Below, in pieces: positions 52,225 through 64,000 of a DNA stretch of 64,000 nucleotides. Each line of letters opens with the position of its first letter. Within the stretch, counting starts at the first letter, position 1. A program made the translations under genes and the position numbers. The notes under the pieces are model-generated. The model ran no database searches. It had not been told where the DNA came from and was given only the letters and a program-made list of their open reading frames with translations. This DNA is from Lamellibrachia satsuma (lineage: Eukaryota > Annelida > Polychaeta > Sabellida > Siboglinidae), in contig BSQZ01000054.1 of the NCBI GenBank assembly GCA_033239005.1, positions 4,147,931 to 4,211,930 of the forward strand. The letters run 5' to 3'.

Positions 52225-53990
52225 TACTGTTATCGTGGTTTGGTGGTACCCGATTCATGTTGTTGCAGTAGCAGTGACCGTGTTGCGGTGGTACCAATTC
52301 CCTGTTGCGGCAGTAGCACTGACCATATATTGGTGGTACCCATTCCCTGCTGTGGCAGTAGCAGTTAGCATTTTGCTGTGGTACCCGTTCCCTGTTGTGG
52401 CAGTAGCAGTGACCATATATTGGTGGTACCCATTCCCTGCTGTGGCAGTAGCAGTGAGCATTTTGTTGTGGTACCCGTTCCCTGTTGTGGCAGTAGCAGT
52501 GACCATATATTGGTGGTACCCATTCCCTGCTGTGGCAGTAGCAGTAGCATTTTGCTGTGGTACCCATTACCTGTTGTGTCAGTAGCAGTGAGCATATATT
52601 GGTGGTACCCATTCCCTGCTTTGGCAGTAACAGTGAGCATTTTGTTGTGGCACCCGGTCCCTGTTGTGGCAGTAGCAGTGATCATATATTGGTGGTACCC
52701 ATTCCTTGCTGTGGCAGTAGCAGTTAGCGTTTTGTTGTGGTACCCGGTCCCTGTTGTGGCTGTAGCAGTGACCATATATTGGTGGTACCCATTCCCTGCT
52801 GTGGCAGTAGCAGTGAGCATTTTGTTGTGGTACCCGGTCCCTGCAGTGCCAGTACCAGTGACCGTGTTGTGGTTGTACCCGTTCTCTTTTGTTGCACTAG
52901 CAGTGACAGTGTTGTGGCAGTATATGTGTTGTGGTGGTACCCGGTCCCTGTTGTGGCAGTTGCAGTGGCCATGTTGTGGTGTTACCCGATCCCTGCTGTA
53001 GCAGTAGCAATAACCGTGAAGTGGTAGTAACCGTTCCCTGCTGTAGCAGTAACAGTAACCGTGTAGTGGTGGTACCCGGTCCCTGTTGTGGCAGTACCAG
53101 TGATTGTGTTTTGGTGGTACCCGGTCCATGTTATGGCAGTACCAGTGACCGTGTGGTGGTGGTAGCAGTGACTGTGTTGTATTGGTCCATGTTGTAGTAG
53201 TAGTAGTGGTGGTTCCCGTTCCGTGTTGTGGCAATAGCAGTGACTGTTTTCGTGGTGGCACCCGGTCCGTGTTATGGCAATAGTATTGATCGTATTGTGG
53301 GGGTAGCCGATCTCTGTTGTTGCAGTTGCAGTGACCGAATATTGGCAGTAGCAGTGACTATGTTTTGTTGGTACGCGGTTCCTGCTGTGTCAGTAGCAGT
53401 AACTGCGTTGTGGTTGTACCTGTTCCCTGCTGTGGCAGTAGCAGTTACCGTGTTGTGGTTGTACCCGGCCCGTGTTGTGGCAGTAGCAGTGACCGTATTG
53501 TGATGGTACCCTGTCCATGTTGTAGCAGTAGCAGTGATCGCGTTGTGGTGGTACCCGGTCCGTGTTGTGGCAGTAGCAGTTACCGTGTTGTGGTGGTCCC
53601 AGTCACTTTTGTGGCAATGACTGTGTTGTGGTGGTACCCGGTCCGTGTTGTGACAGTAGCAGTGGCTGTGTTGTGGTTTTACCCGTTCCCTGCTGTAGCA
53701 ATAACATTTACCGTTTTTTTGTGGTACCCAATCACTGTTGTGGCAGTAGCAGTGACCGTATTGTGGCTGTAGCAGTGTCCGTGTTTTGGTGGTACCCGTT
53801 CCGTGTTGTGGCAGTATCAGTGACCGTGTTGTGGTTGTACCTGGCCCGTGTTGTATTTGTAGTATTGGTGATACCCGTTCCCTGTTTTATCAGTAGTAGT
53901 GACCCTGTTGTGGTGGTATCCGTTCCCTGCTTCGGCAGTAGCATTGACCGTGTTGTGGTGGTCCCAGTTACTTTTGTGGCAGTGTTGTGA
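52225..53990. repeat. 45-bp satellite, about 39 units, partly in 90-bp dimers
   Basis: Units read GTGGTACCCGTTCCCTGTTG and TGGCAGTAGCAGTGACC. From about 52320 to 52860 two variants alternate (ATATATTGGTGG and ATTTTGTTGTGG), making a 90-bp higher-order unit; to the right units are more diverged. All long frames here come from the 3n unit length. Confidence 0.95.
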
Positions 53991-55060
53991 CAGCATTGCT
54001 ATTTACTAAGTCGAAATTTGAAAACTTGACATTTTCAAATTACTAGGCCCAAGTTACTAAATTCGCGTATTTGTGGGGGCATTCGGCAATGACCCCCTTG
54101 GCTTAAAAGTTTCGCTTTTCGCATTGTTATCCGTTGACTAAATTTGTCCCCCCCAATTTGGCCTCCCTATATTTTAGGAGATCATAGAAATGCCATGATT
54201 AATGTTTGTTTACTGGAAAGGTTATAACAGTTATGTGCTGTTCACGTATTAATAATATGAATGTTTTCTTCGTTTTCTTCATCTTTTTACAATGACTTCC
54301 GAGCGTGGACATTTCAGAACGTTTTACTATGACGTCCGCGCGCGCCAGTTTTTGCTATGACTGCCTTGCGCCGACGTCATAATACCACACCCGGTAATGC
54401 GGAATCGCTTTCGGCACACCCATTTGTTTGAGGAAAATACAGACATTGGGCGGTAGCAATAAATAGCTGGAGAGATTGACGACGTAGATAGCTACATACA
54501 TACGAATTTCATAAGAACGTGAGTGTTAATTTATCGTTCCTTTGGTGACGTTGTTTGTATCAATCATGTTTCCTCTTGTTGCTTTCCATGAAAGTTGCTG
54601 CAAAACGACACCGATCAGAAGTGTTTAGTCATGTACTCACATTACTAATTTTGTATTAGAATAGCCCTTCATTTTTGTGTGGTTGTAATTACAGTATTTA
54701 GGGAATATCCATAAAGTAAGATATATTACGCCTTTTTGAGACCCCCACCCCATCCCTGGTCACGCTGTGTAACGTTGGTATGTACACCGCTACTACAAAG
54801 TGTATTACAATGTGTATTGCAATGTAAACAACGCCTACATTCAAAGTTTATGCATCCATGTAATAATGTCATATATATTATATATATTTTTAGGTGTTAA
54901 TTCACCATCAAACTACACATTAAACTACACTAAGTATAATAACCTGCATCAGTTTCATGAAACAAAATTGACTCAAGTTCTTGTCCAGGAAGTTTAGTGT
55001 TTGCGAAGGAATGACAACCAACTCTCAATTATCTGATTAATGTGGCTGGAGCCATAAATG
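53991..55060. other. Non-coding; possible transposon end fragments
   Basis: AAGTCGAAATTTGAAAACTT at about 54009 resembles the palindrome at 57094. A motif AATATCCATAAAGTAAG followed by ACCCCCACCCCAT at about 54707-54765 resembles a common invertebrate DNA-transposon end. No gene. Confidence 0.35.
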
Positions 55061-55068
55061 AACGAACA

Positions 55069-57046
55069 CTATGCAAATGCATCGCCGTGATTTTCTCTCA
55101 GAAAAACTTGCATTTGTCTGATCAGTGCGTTTTCAAGATCTGTACGGATCCGTTTAGGGCAACCCGTAACTTGACGTGAAGTCATCAAGTCCGCCAACGA
55201 AGTTTGTATCACTGATGGTAATGTAAGCGTGAAACCAAATGACGTGTCTGGAGATTCCATCTATTGCACCATGTACAAATAGGCCGTAGGATTTCAATTT
55301 ATCGTAACCGTCCACATTCCATAAGACATTTGTGTCAGGATTAGTTCAACTCCCACAGTAGCCATGCTGAATGTGTCTCGCGGTCTCCTCGGATACACAG
55401 TAGCCATGCTGAATGTGTCTCGCGGTCTCCTGGGATACACAGTAGCCATGATGAATGTGTCTCGCGGTCTCCTGGGTTACACAGTAGCCATGCTGAATGT
55501 GTCTCACGGTCCCCTGGGATACACGGTAGCCATGCTGAACGTGTTTCACGGTCTCCTGGGTTACACAGTAGCCATGCTGAATGTGTCTCACGGTCTCCTG
55601 GGATACACACTAGCCATGCTGAATGTGTCTCGCGGTCCCCTGGGATACACAGTAGCCATGCTGAATGTGTCTCGCGGTCTCCTGGGATACACAGTAGCCA
55701 TGCTGAATGTGTCTCACGGTCTCCTGGGATACACAGTAGCCATGCTGAATGTGTCTCACGGTCTCCTGGGATACACAGTAGCCATGCTGAATGTGTCTCG
55801 CGGTCTCCTGGGATACACAGTAGCCATGCTGAATGTGTCTCACGGTCTCCTGGGATACACACTAGCCATGCTGAATGTGTCTCGCGGTCCCCTGGGATAC
55901 ACAGTAGCCATGCTGAATGTGTCTCGCGGTCTCCTGGGATACACAGTAGCCATGCTGAATGTGTCTCACGGTCTCCTGGGATACACAGTAGCCATGCTGA
56001 ATGTGTCTCACGGTCTCCTGGGATACACAGTAGCCATGCTGAATGTGTCTCGCGGTCTCCTGGGATACACAGTAGCCATGCTGAATGTGTCTCACGGTCT
56101 CCTAGGATACACAGTAGCCATGCTGAACGTGTGTCGCGGTCCCCTGGGATACACAGTAGCCATGCTGAATGTGTCTCGCGGTCTCCTAGGATACACAGTA
56201 GCCATGCTGAACGTGTCTCACGGTCTCCTGGGATACACAGTAGCCATGCTGAACGTGTCTCGCGGTCTCCTAGGATACACAGTAGCCATGCTGAACGTGT
56301 CTCACGGTCTCCTGGGATACACAGTAGCCATGCTGAACGTGTCTCGCGGTCTCCTAGGATACACAGTAGCCATGCTGAACGTGTCTCGCGGTCTCCTAGG
56401 ATACACAGTAGCCATGTTGAACGTGTCTCGCGGTCCCCTAGGATACACAGTAGCCATGCTGAATGTGTCTCACGGTCTCCTAGGATACACAGTAGCCATG
56501 CTGAACGTGTCTCGCGGTCCCCTGGGATACACAGTAGCCATGCTGAATGTGTCTCGCGGTCCCCTGAGATACACAGTAGCCATGCTGAACGTGTCTCACG
56601 GTCCCCTGAGATACACAGTAGCCATGCTGAACGTGTCTCACGGTCTCCTGGGATACACAGTAGCCATGCTGAATGTGTCTCACGGTCCCCTGGCATACAC
56701 AGTAGCCATGCTGAATGTGTCTCACGGTCTCCTGGGATACGCAGTAGCCATGCTGAACGTGTCTCGTGGTCTCCTGGGATACACAGTAGCCATGCTGAAC
56801 GCACGACAAATGATGTAACTTGTAGCCACGTGTTCGTCCAACAGTAACCTCTTTTGTCAAAAACAGAGCAACGTTCTGAGAATCTGATATGTTCTTTCGC
56901 CGACACAAATCGTATGATTTTAAATGTATTCTCAACGTCCTTAGACTGATGACTATCCCATGTATGTGTGACAGACATTCCAAAATATCGTTGTGTTTAA
57001 GTCCAAGCGAAAACAACAAACATATCGCCTCCTCAAACGTCGCCAT
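55069..57046 (-). mobile_element. Integrase-core (DDE/rve-like) transposase remnant with internal expansion
   Basis: Minus-strand protein from ATG 57046: MATFEEAICLLFSLGLKHND, ECLSHIHGIVISLRTL, HLKSYDLCRRKN, then RTRGYKLHHLSCVQHGYCVSQETTRHVQ. There the 42-bp array begins. Below the array, at about 55340-55150, come LWNVDGYDKLKSYG, HGAIDGISRHVIWF and, frame-shifted, GCPKRIRTDLENALIRQMQ, VFLRENHGDAFA. The N-part is a helix-turn-helix-like region. The VDGYDKLK and IRTDL aspartates correspond to the first two acidic residues of an rve-type core, a family I recall from many fish and invertebrate genomes. Sequence between GYC and LWNVDG (normally a GxxLRxRRRLxRR region) is lost, and stops occur below. 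Dead copy. Confidence 0.78.
55362..56805 (-). repeat. 42-bp minisatellite, 34 exact-length units, derived from transposase codons
   Basis: First and last CATGCTGAA starts differ by 1428 bp, exactly 34 x 42. The unit encodes a 14-residue segment HGYCVSQETVRHIQ in the transposase frame. Variants are TCGCGG/TCACGG, GTCTCC/GTCCCC, AATGTG/AACGTG and CTGGGA/CTAGGA. The last turns the Gln codon into TAG and clusters at 56100-56500. Six-unit (252-bp) blocks at 55610 and 55862 are near-identical. Confidence 0.95.
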
Positions 57047-57093
57047 TGTCGGAGTAGGTGGAATAAATGGAAATTGGAAAGAAAATATTGAAA

Positions 57094-57133
57094 AAGTCGA
57101 AATTTCGACATAGCTTAGTCGAAATTTCGACTT
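57094..57133. promoter_or_regulatory. Palindrome pair just upstream of the transposase remnant
   Basis: AAGTCGAAATTTCGAC, spacer ATAGCTTA, GTCGAAATTTCGACTT. Each half is itself palindromic and the whole is an inverted repeat. It lies about 50 bp before the ATG at 57046 and could be a transposon end or a protein-binding site. Confidence 0.45.
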
Positions 57134-57424
57134 TGTAATTCAAAATGTCGACTTATTTTTTACATGCATGGCAACAATACGCTTCCGTGATTATGGAACA
57201 TTTTAGAGAGTTTCCATTTGTTTTAGATACAGTTACATGTTAACTGTTTCAATGTGTTTAGCCTTAGTAAATTTTATAATAATACAAAATGAAATTATCT
57301 TTTGTGAAAGTCTTTTACCAAAGACTATTCGGTCACACACCACTGTCTATAATCAAGTACTCATTTATACAGCTGAGGCAACGTGGCGTGAATGAAATTG
57401 CCTAAGATTCCAAACAGCATCATT
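57134..57424. other. Short unique spacer
   Basis: Nothing recognised. Confidence 0.4.
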
Positions 57425-57490
57425 AAGATTGGAACTCGAGTTCTCTCGATTGAAAGACTTGTGTCCTAACAACTATGTCACCGTGCCCCA
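57425..57490 (-). repeat. tRNA-like sequence (SINE head or tRNA pseudogene)
   Basis: The minus strand reads GGGGCACGGTGACATAGTTG, then TTAGGACACAAG, CTTTCAATC and ACTCGAGTTCCAATC. A-box (TGACATAGTTGTTAGG) and B-box (GAGTTCCAATC) are present but off consensus and the acceptor stem does not close well. Confidence 0.5.
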
Positions 57491-57565
57491 CTGACAGTGG
57501 CTGAAGTTGTAGCTGATAAGCAAATAGTTCAATTTTGGTAGTTTAATGAGAACTTTATTTTAAAC

Positions 57566-58427
<862 letters not shown>

Positions 58428-58640
58428 TGCCGGATTAACCATGTGGAGGTCCTTACATCGTCGGATTAACAATGTGGGGACCCATACACTGTCGGATTAA
58501 CAATGTCGGGCTCTTACACTGACGGATTAACAATGTGGGACCCTCACACTGTCTGATCAACAATGCGACGGCCTTTACACGGCCGGATTAACAATGTGGG
58601 GGGGAGCTTTACAATGCCTGATTAACAGTGTGGGGCCCTT
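58428..58640. repeat. Irregular minisatellite of about 30-35 bp, 7 units
   Basis: Each unit has CGGATTAACAATGTGGGG followed by a CCTTACACTG-like block. Unit lengths vary. Confidence 0.85.
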
Positions 58641-58707
58641 AGAAACGAGAAAACGAGAAAAGACAAGTCTAGTCAGATACATTGTGATTGTGCGGCGTGT
58701 TCTTTTT

Positions 58708-58996
58708 GTGAGGAGGTCCTGGTGCAAGTGAACCACTTGTTCCGCGGTTAATCCGGCACTGGCACCAACAAATCTTTTTGTGAGGAGGTCCTGGTGCAAG
58801 TGAACCACTTGTTCCGCGGTTAATCCGGCACTGGCACCAACACATCTTTTTGTGAGGAGGTCCTGGTGCAAGTGAACCACTTGTTCCGCGGTTAATCCGG
58901 CAATGGTACCAACAAATCTTTTTGTGAGGAGGTCCTGGTGCAAGTGAACCACTTGTTCCGCGGTTAATCCGGCACTGGCACCAACAAATCTTCTCC
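58708..58996 (-). repeat. 72-bp in-frame tandem repeat, 4 units
   Basis: Minus-strand frame 59057-58575 (160 residues) reads FVGASAGLTAEQVVHLHQDL then LTKR, repeated four times with very few differences. The flanking residues (GRPDQDRAGWRR before, TRRTITMYLTRLVF after) look like a broken coding sequence of unknown family. Confidence 0.85.
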
Positions 58997-60705
58997 AGCC
59001 AGCTCGGTCTTGGTCGGGCCTGCCGTGTTCGTTCCATGCCCAGCGCAACGATAACAACGTCGTATTCTCAATCTAGACGACGGGGTTTCGAATACACTTT
59101 CTACCGTTTCGAAATTAAAAAAATTTCCTCCACTATACATTGCCTCAGTTGTATAGAGGAATACCTGGTTATATACGTAGTGTTGACGTATGAACAATTA
59201 TTCTTTGATTCCTGGAGACGTTGAGATGATGTTTGAACTAAACTGTCTGTCAGAGAGGGTAAAAACGCTTTCAGGGTTCGCGCGGACATGATACTGCGCA
59301 ATATTTGTTATCATTCCTTCTTTTTTTGTCTAACTCTAACGTTTCTGCATGTCGTTGTAGCAATGTACATACAGCTAACATGAATATGTTTCGTACGTGG
59401 TGTATTCATACACGAGCACATTCAGCCCACACTTAGTGTCATTTGATGTTCCCTCGAGCAGACATGCAAGGCTGGCGTATTTTGCTGATATGTAGTTGCT
59501 ACGTGCTGACCTTCACTGACACAATGGTTGAGCCGGAGCCGTGAAGTACGGACCGTGTCCATGGGCACGAAGGCAAACACCTTTTCTAGAAATAGATTTT
59601 TTAGAAATTGGTTCTTGCTACTAATTTTTTGTGAATTCGATATAGTAAGTTAAAAACTCCCTGTTCAATTGATTTAGCCCACAGCAAATTCAGGTTTGAT
59701 TTTCCGATCTGTCGTGTGTGAATAGTCTAGGTAATAAACGCAGTCGGCTAAATGAAGAAGGGTATACTTTGGTTGAAATCGTCGAAGTAATTTCGTTTTA
59801 TCGTTAGATAACTTTAGTAAGTGAGAATAACGTTATGTCATAGTGTATACAGCCGGAACCGTTTTGTCCCCTCAAATATCATTGTTTATCCGATGACTTC
59901 ATCAAAACAAAATAATACATTTGCACAATGAGCTAGCTTGTGGTAGACACAAACGAAGCCATTGAATTGAGGAGGGACGTTTAATGGCGCACTATTCATT
60001 ATCGGTTAATTACAATAATTCGACAAAATAAATATCTAGCATGAAGCGGACATGTTAGCGTAATCAAAACCCATATCGGCCCCGCAGCGGCGTGGACATT
60101 GACCTGACAGCACCGAGGGTAGCCAGGTACCTATCCGTGTAATTGCAATGATTAACGAGTGACGAAATGTAGAATTTGCATAGAACCTGCCAAAATCCAA
60201 CGCCGTACCTAGGTGCTTTATCTTTGGAATATTTAAGGGAGTGCCAATTTCACAATTCGGCGGAATAAAAGCAGCGACTAAATGTTGTACTTGTATTCAC
60301 TAGTTGATGAACTATAATATTGATATATAGGACATTTCGGAGAACGTAGGGCTACTCAGACTGATACAATAGTTCATTCCCCTTGGTCAACGCTGTCAAT
60401 CCGGCGCCAGATACACTTTACCGAAAGGACAGATTGCTATGGCAATTAATTATATTGGATATACTACGTACCGAAATACGCAAACACTGGTATAAGTTTA
60501 AATTTCTGACTATGTGAAAAAAATATCTGTACAAAATATACACGTCAGCGCATGGCTATGTATTAATTATAATGTACGTTTAACAATAACATATGGACCT
60601 CATACTCACATGTTGGAGGTAAATGTGCTTGGTTGGGCTTGGAATACATTTATTAAGTATTCAATGACGCTGCAATAACACGACAACACATATTTCATTT
60701 AATTG
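58997..60705. other. No recognisable gene
   Basis: Unique sequence of mixed composition. Confidence 0.45.
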
Positions 60706-60740
60706 TTCGATGCACACACACACACACACACACGCACGTA
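60706..60740. repeat. (CA)n microsatellite
   Basis: Short CA tract followed by CGCACG. Confidence 0.9.
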
Positions 60741-61047
60741 GCGACAGTGAAAAAGAGCAAAAAAAGATGGTTTGGCAACAACATGCGTGACACTAAATTA
60801 AGTGGCAGACTGCAGCCATTATGGCCTGACATCGTACTCTAGTCGAGAACTTGCCTATGAGTTTGCCAAAAAGAATAACACCTCCTTGGATTGACAACAC
60901 ATTATGTTGCAATATATATGCAACCTGCATACACAACTTGTTAACTTTTCTAGTCCAATTTGATATGAGTTGTAAAACAAAAAATTCGATAAATGATATC
61001 TTCTTTCTGACACGTTGCATCTTTTTCTTGTATGGTTTCAAACGGGT

Positions 61048-61123
61048 TGCCCAGTTCTCCCCCCCCCCGCCGCCGTAGTGGCCCAGTTCTCCCCCCCCGC
61101 CGCCGTAATGGCCCAGTTCTCTC
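61048..61123. repeat. Short C-rich minisatellite, about 2.5 units of 37 bp
   Basis: Units TGGCCCAGTTCTCC plus CCCCCCGCCGCCGTA. The G-run strand could form a quadruplex. Confidence 0.85.
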
Positions 61124-61825
61124 CACGAGGGGAGGATTGGGCCACCTTGTGAGGGCAAAGTTATGTGTATGTGGGCGAGTATTTTGCTTTGAATCATTTG
61201 CGTTTATATCTTGCCAGTATCACTGGCCTTTATTTGTACCTAACGTTTTTCATATCAGATCACACCTCATCCAACTACCCCTACTGTGCTACACGCCTCA
61301 TATAACAAAATGTCAATGAACTGGCCAATATCCACATGACTAAGTGTACTATTTTTGTAATAATGAAAACCATATATCCTCGTGACATTTCAATGGATGT
61401 AATGTTGCGATCACCACATCTCACATTCAAGTTAATAAATACAATAATGTTGTTCTTTCCCTATCGTACAGTTAAGAACGTATTAGCAGATGAGAAATAT
61501 ATTTCAATATCATAAACAATTTGGTCTCCTGTTGCACTAATAGTTTGTGATGTTTCGGTGTGTTTCATATGTGGTTTATTTGACACTACGTGTTAACCCT
61601 AATACGTTTAGTGATTTATTGCATTGGTACTCTAAGTTTGTGGAATTTCCCGGGGACAGGGCGACACTTTACGACAACGATCTGATTGGCTAATACTTGT
61701 GCAGTTTTACCTGGAATAAGGCTTAAATTGTCAGCACGCCTTGCACGTACACCACCTTGCAAGACCATTGGCTGAAACGATACACGTGATATTCATCAGT
61801 AAGTCCCTTTTTCGTGTTAGTGTGC
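61124..61825. other. No recognisable gene; possible distal promoter at the right end
   Basis: Two CCAAT-type motifs (GATTGGCTAA at about 61683, CATTGGCTG at about 61767) precede the TATA box. Confidence 0.4.
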
Positions 61826-61833
61826 TATATAAT
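61826..61833 (+). promoter_or_regulatory. Candidate TATA box
   Basis: TATATAAT with GC-richer flanks, two upstream CCAAT motifs and a candidate start about 30 bp downstream (near 61858). Confidence 0.4.
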
Positions 61834-61946
61834 GCATTAGCAACCATAAGTTGCATCGAGGGTAACATAGATGAAAGAAGAATGAACTTCGGCCAAGTCG
61901 TCAGATATGTCTGAAGACTGAAGATTACTTCGGTTCAAAGATCAAC

Positions 61947-61954
61947 ATGAGCTC
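61947..61954 (+). CDS. Candidate first coding exon (ATG AGC TC)
   Basis: ATGAGCTC is followed immediately by GTGAGT, a strong splice donor at 61955. Together with the TATA box 115 bp upstream this fits the first exon of a gene starting Met-Ser. I could not find a convincing second exon in the remaining 2 kb; it may lie beyond the window. Confidence 0.3.
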
Positions 61955-61960
61955 GTGAGT

Positions 61961-63977
61961 CAAACAGATGTTTTTGCTTATTTGCAGTGATGTCCTTTTT
62001 CGTGATCAAACCTTATTTCTAATTATGTTACCTATTCATCCAATAATTATGTAAATGCTCAAACAATTTAACAACATTCAAATGAACAACGTGTAATCGT
62101 TTTTATCGTGTTATATCGTTTTGTGTTATATAGTACACACTATATAATAAAAATTACATTCTAACATATTGACCGCTCAAAAGTGTTTAATGAACCACAT
62201 TTAAACGATAATTATACATCAACCGTTATGTGTTTAATGGGTAATGTTTCGGGGCGAATATCATATCTACGTCGCGCACATAGGGGATCGTTTTGTTATG
62301 TATGTTAATTGTTTTATTGGACGTCGGTGACAGCTGTTTGATACATAACAGCAAGTTTGATATTCATACACAAATAAAGGTCATTAACATAACTAAAAAG
62401 TATGGTTCTTTTTCAAATTTAATCATAATGCGTTATTGTACAGCAAGTTAGTACATATCACAACAACAACAGTATTACGTTGACTTTTTTGTTTATAAAA
62501 ACTCTCAAGCAACGGGTATTAAAAAGAATTTTTTGACTCATTTTAGTGAGTTTAGATATAGCGACCACGATATCATTTGTCTACAGCTATTTACTATTTT
62601 ACATTTTGCAATGGGTTTCGTCGTTTAATTTGTACCATACTTATTATTTCATATAAAAACAGCTGGGTGGCAAAGAGAGAAAAATATTCAAGGTTCACGA
62701 AGCAAACACTTGTCATTGATCCAGTGTTACAAAGCTACCTGTCCAATAATGTTTGCTGGCCCGATAAACGTGCACCCATTCCAAATTATTCTATGATGTT
62801 ATGTAATCGAACAAAAAGGAATGCGTCAGAGAAGTATGTCAACAAACTTGGTGAAAAATAAATTTACGCGTAAGAGGTGAGGGGTCTTTATGGATAGCCC
62901 CTCGTAGTAATACACACAATAATGCAATTGACCAAAGGAGTAAATTCAAAGCAAACCTTAAGTCAGGTGAATTTATCACGAGCCCCCCTTTCCTGCATTG
63001 TGAAATTTGTTGTTTGTGTTGGGGTGACCCAGTACGTCTACTTCAACACATCAATTACAGGGAATGGCTTTAAACTATTTTTAGACAGTTTAGTGGCATC
63101 GGGACTACTGGTGGTGATAAAAAGGAACGTTTTTCACGGTAGTTCACGGTAGGCCACAATTGTGTCACAGTATTGGGATCCCTAAAACGCTGCAAAAATG
63201 GTACCGCAGAAATTGGTGTAAAGCGTCAAATTATAAGTTCTCCCTTTTTTTGCAGTGTTTTCTTATTGTCAAACACACATATGTCATATATCGAGAGGAA
63301 TAAAAACCACATGTACACGCACGCATGCACGCACGCACGCACGCACGCTCGCTCGCACGCACGTAAGCACGCACGCTTGCATGCACGCACGCACGGTCAG
63401 TTTTAAGAGTAAGGGGGCTGGAATGCTTTTCTGATTACTTCAACATATTCTCTTCGTATCACGGAATGTGTCAAGTTATAGTAATACACTTATTTATTCC
63501 AGCAAACACAATTCGTTGACGTGTCTTGAGAAATTACCATTTATAATTATGCTTAGTTGTACAATTTTACCCATAATTCCGGTTTCCAATATAAAATAAT
63601 AGTTATCTGTTGTCATGTCATTTATGAAGTGAAACTGATATCACAATAGTGCTTCAAGAACTTCAATATAGTGCTTGAACAACTATCAAATCATCGGTTC
63701 ATGTTCCCAATAGTAGAGGCGGTTTTAATTCGAATTAACATTACAAATACCTCAGTAAGTATCCAAACTGGCAATGTGGCCATAATCAGGCACATATATG
63801 TTAATTATAATCCACCATAATGCAGACAAACGTCCTGATTTTACTGACTTAAAAATATTTTATTAAACCTTGTGAGCATCAAGAAAGTGGTGTACAAATA
63901 AATTAACCTGTGACGGATTTTCTGACAACATATGCATACGTTTGTTACTCTAAGTGGCCATTGACATTGCTACTTAA
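61961..63977. other. No recognisable gene
   Basis: AT-rich sequence, possibly intronic. A CGCA-type tract lies at about 63316-63394. A 94-residue frame at 62577 has no recognised motif. Confidence 0.4.
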
Positions 63978-64000
63978 AATTTGGGACCATCCATCAAGTA
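63978..64000. repeat. Possible transposon end cut by the window edge
   Basis: TTTGGGACCATCCATCAAGT resembles the GGACCATCCATAAAGTA-type terminus common in invertebrate DNA transposons, and recalls the ATATCCATAAAGTAAG motif at 54707. Confidence 0.3.

Noticed and set aside
52365..53261. 298-residue Thr/Ala/Gly/His-rich frame
   Set aside because: Translation of the 45-bp satellite.
55341..56978. 545-residue minus-strand frame and 484-residue plus-strand frame as repeat-protein genes
   Set aside because: Both are products of the 42-bp unit being a multiple of 3. The frame that matches the transposase is a third one, interrupted by TAGs.

Overview
This is a stretch of an animal nuclear genome. 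It has spliced genes with GT-AG introns, a seven-transmembrane receptor, a Golgi-type sulfotransferase, Patched-related membrane proteins, CR1/L2-type retrotransposon debris and very dense microsatellites and minisatellites. There is no bacterial operon structure. The gene set suits a marine invertebrate (annelid, mollusc or another non-vertebrate with many CR1 elements). The sequence alone does not fix the phylum.

Layout, left to right. 1-5.9 kb: an intronless rhodopsin-class GPCR (minus strand, 1664-2638) lies between two almost identical direct copies of a decayed L2/Rex-type reverse transcriptase. 7.4-9.3 kb: simple-sequence expansions. 9.3-20.2 kb: a tandem segmental duplication of a heparan-sulfate 3-O-sulfotransferase-like gene. 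The left copy is a pseudogene (9647-10267) and the right copy is intact (18251-19249). Each is followed by its own 33-bp minisatellite, and a nearly full-length but disabled CR1 element (about 11.97-16.19 kb) lies between them. 20.4-21.5 kb: a 43-bp satellite. 22.7-24.4 kb: a transposase-like remnant carrying a 28-bp minisatellite made from its own coding sequence, cut at its 3' end by another CR1 copy.

25.3-42.5 kb is the centrepiece: a large inverted duplication with arms of about 6.4-6.7 kb. Each arm holds an intact three-exon Patched-domain (PTCHD3/PTR-like) gene, and the two genes are divergently transcribed. The loop (31.7-35.8 kb) holds transposon fragments, a tRNA-derived SINE, a MYB-domain terminal-inverted-repeat element and an unidentified coding remnant. 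43-51 kb holds two further, smaller inverted repeat pairs. 51.1-52.2 kb is a decayed retrotransposon 3' end. 52.2-54.0 kb is a 45-bp satellite with higher-order structure. 55.1-57.1 kb is an integrase-core transposase remnant into which 34 exact-length copies of a 42-bp coding unit have been amplified. 57.2-64 kb is mostly non-coding, with more minisatellites and one plausible TATA promoter plus first exon near 61.8-61.95 kb.

Only four loci look like functional protein genes: the GPCR, the sulfotransferase and the two Patched-related genes. They do not form a pathway. The strongest theme is structural: repeated creation of minisatellites inside transposon reading frames, and several scales of inverted duplication.
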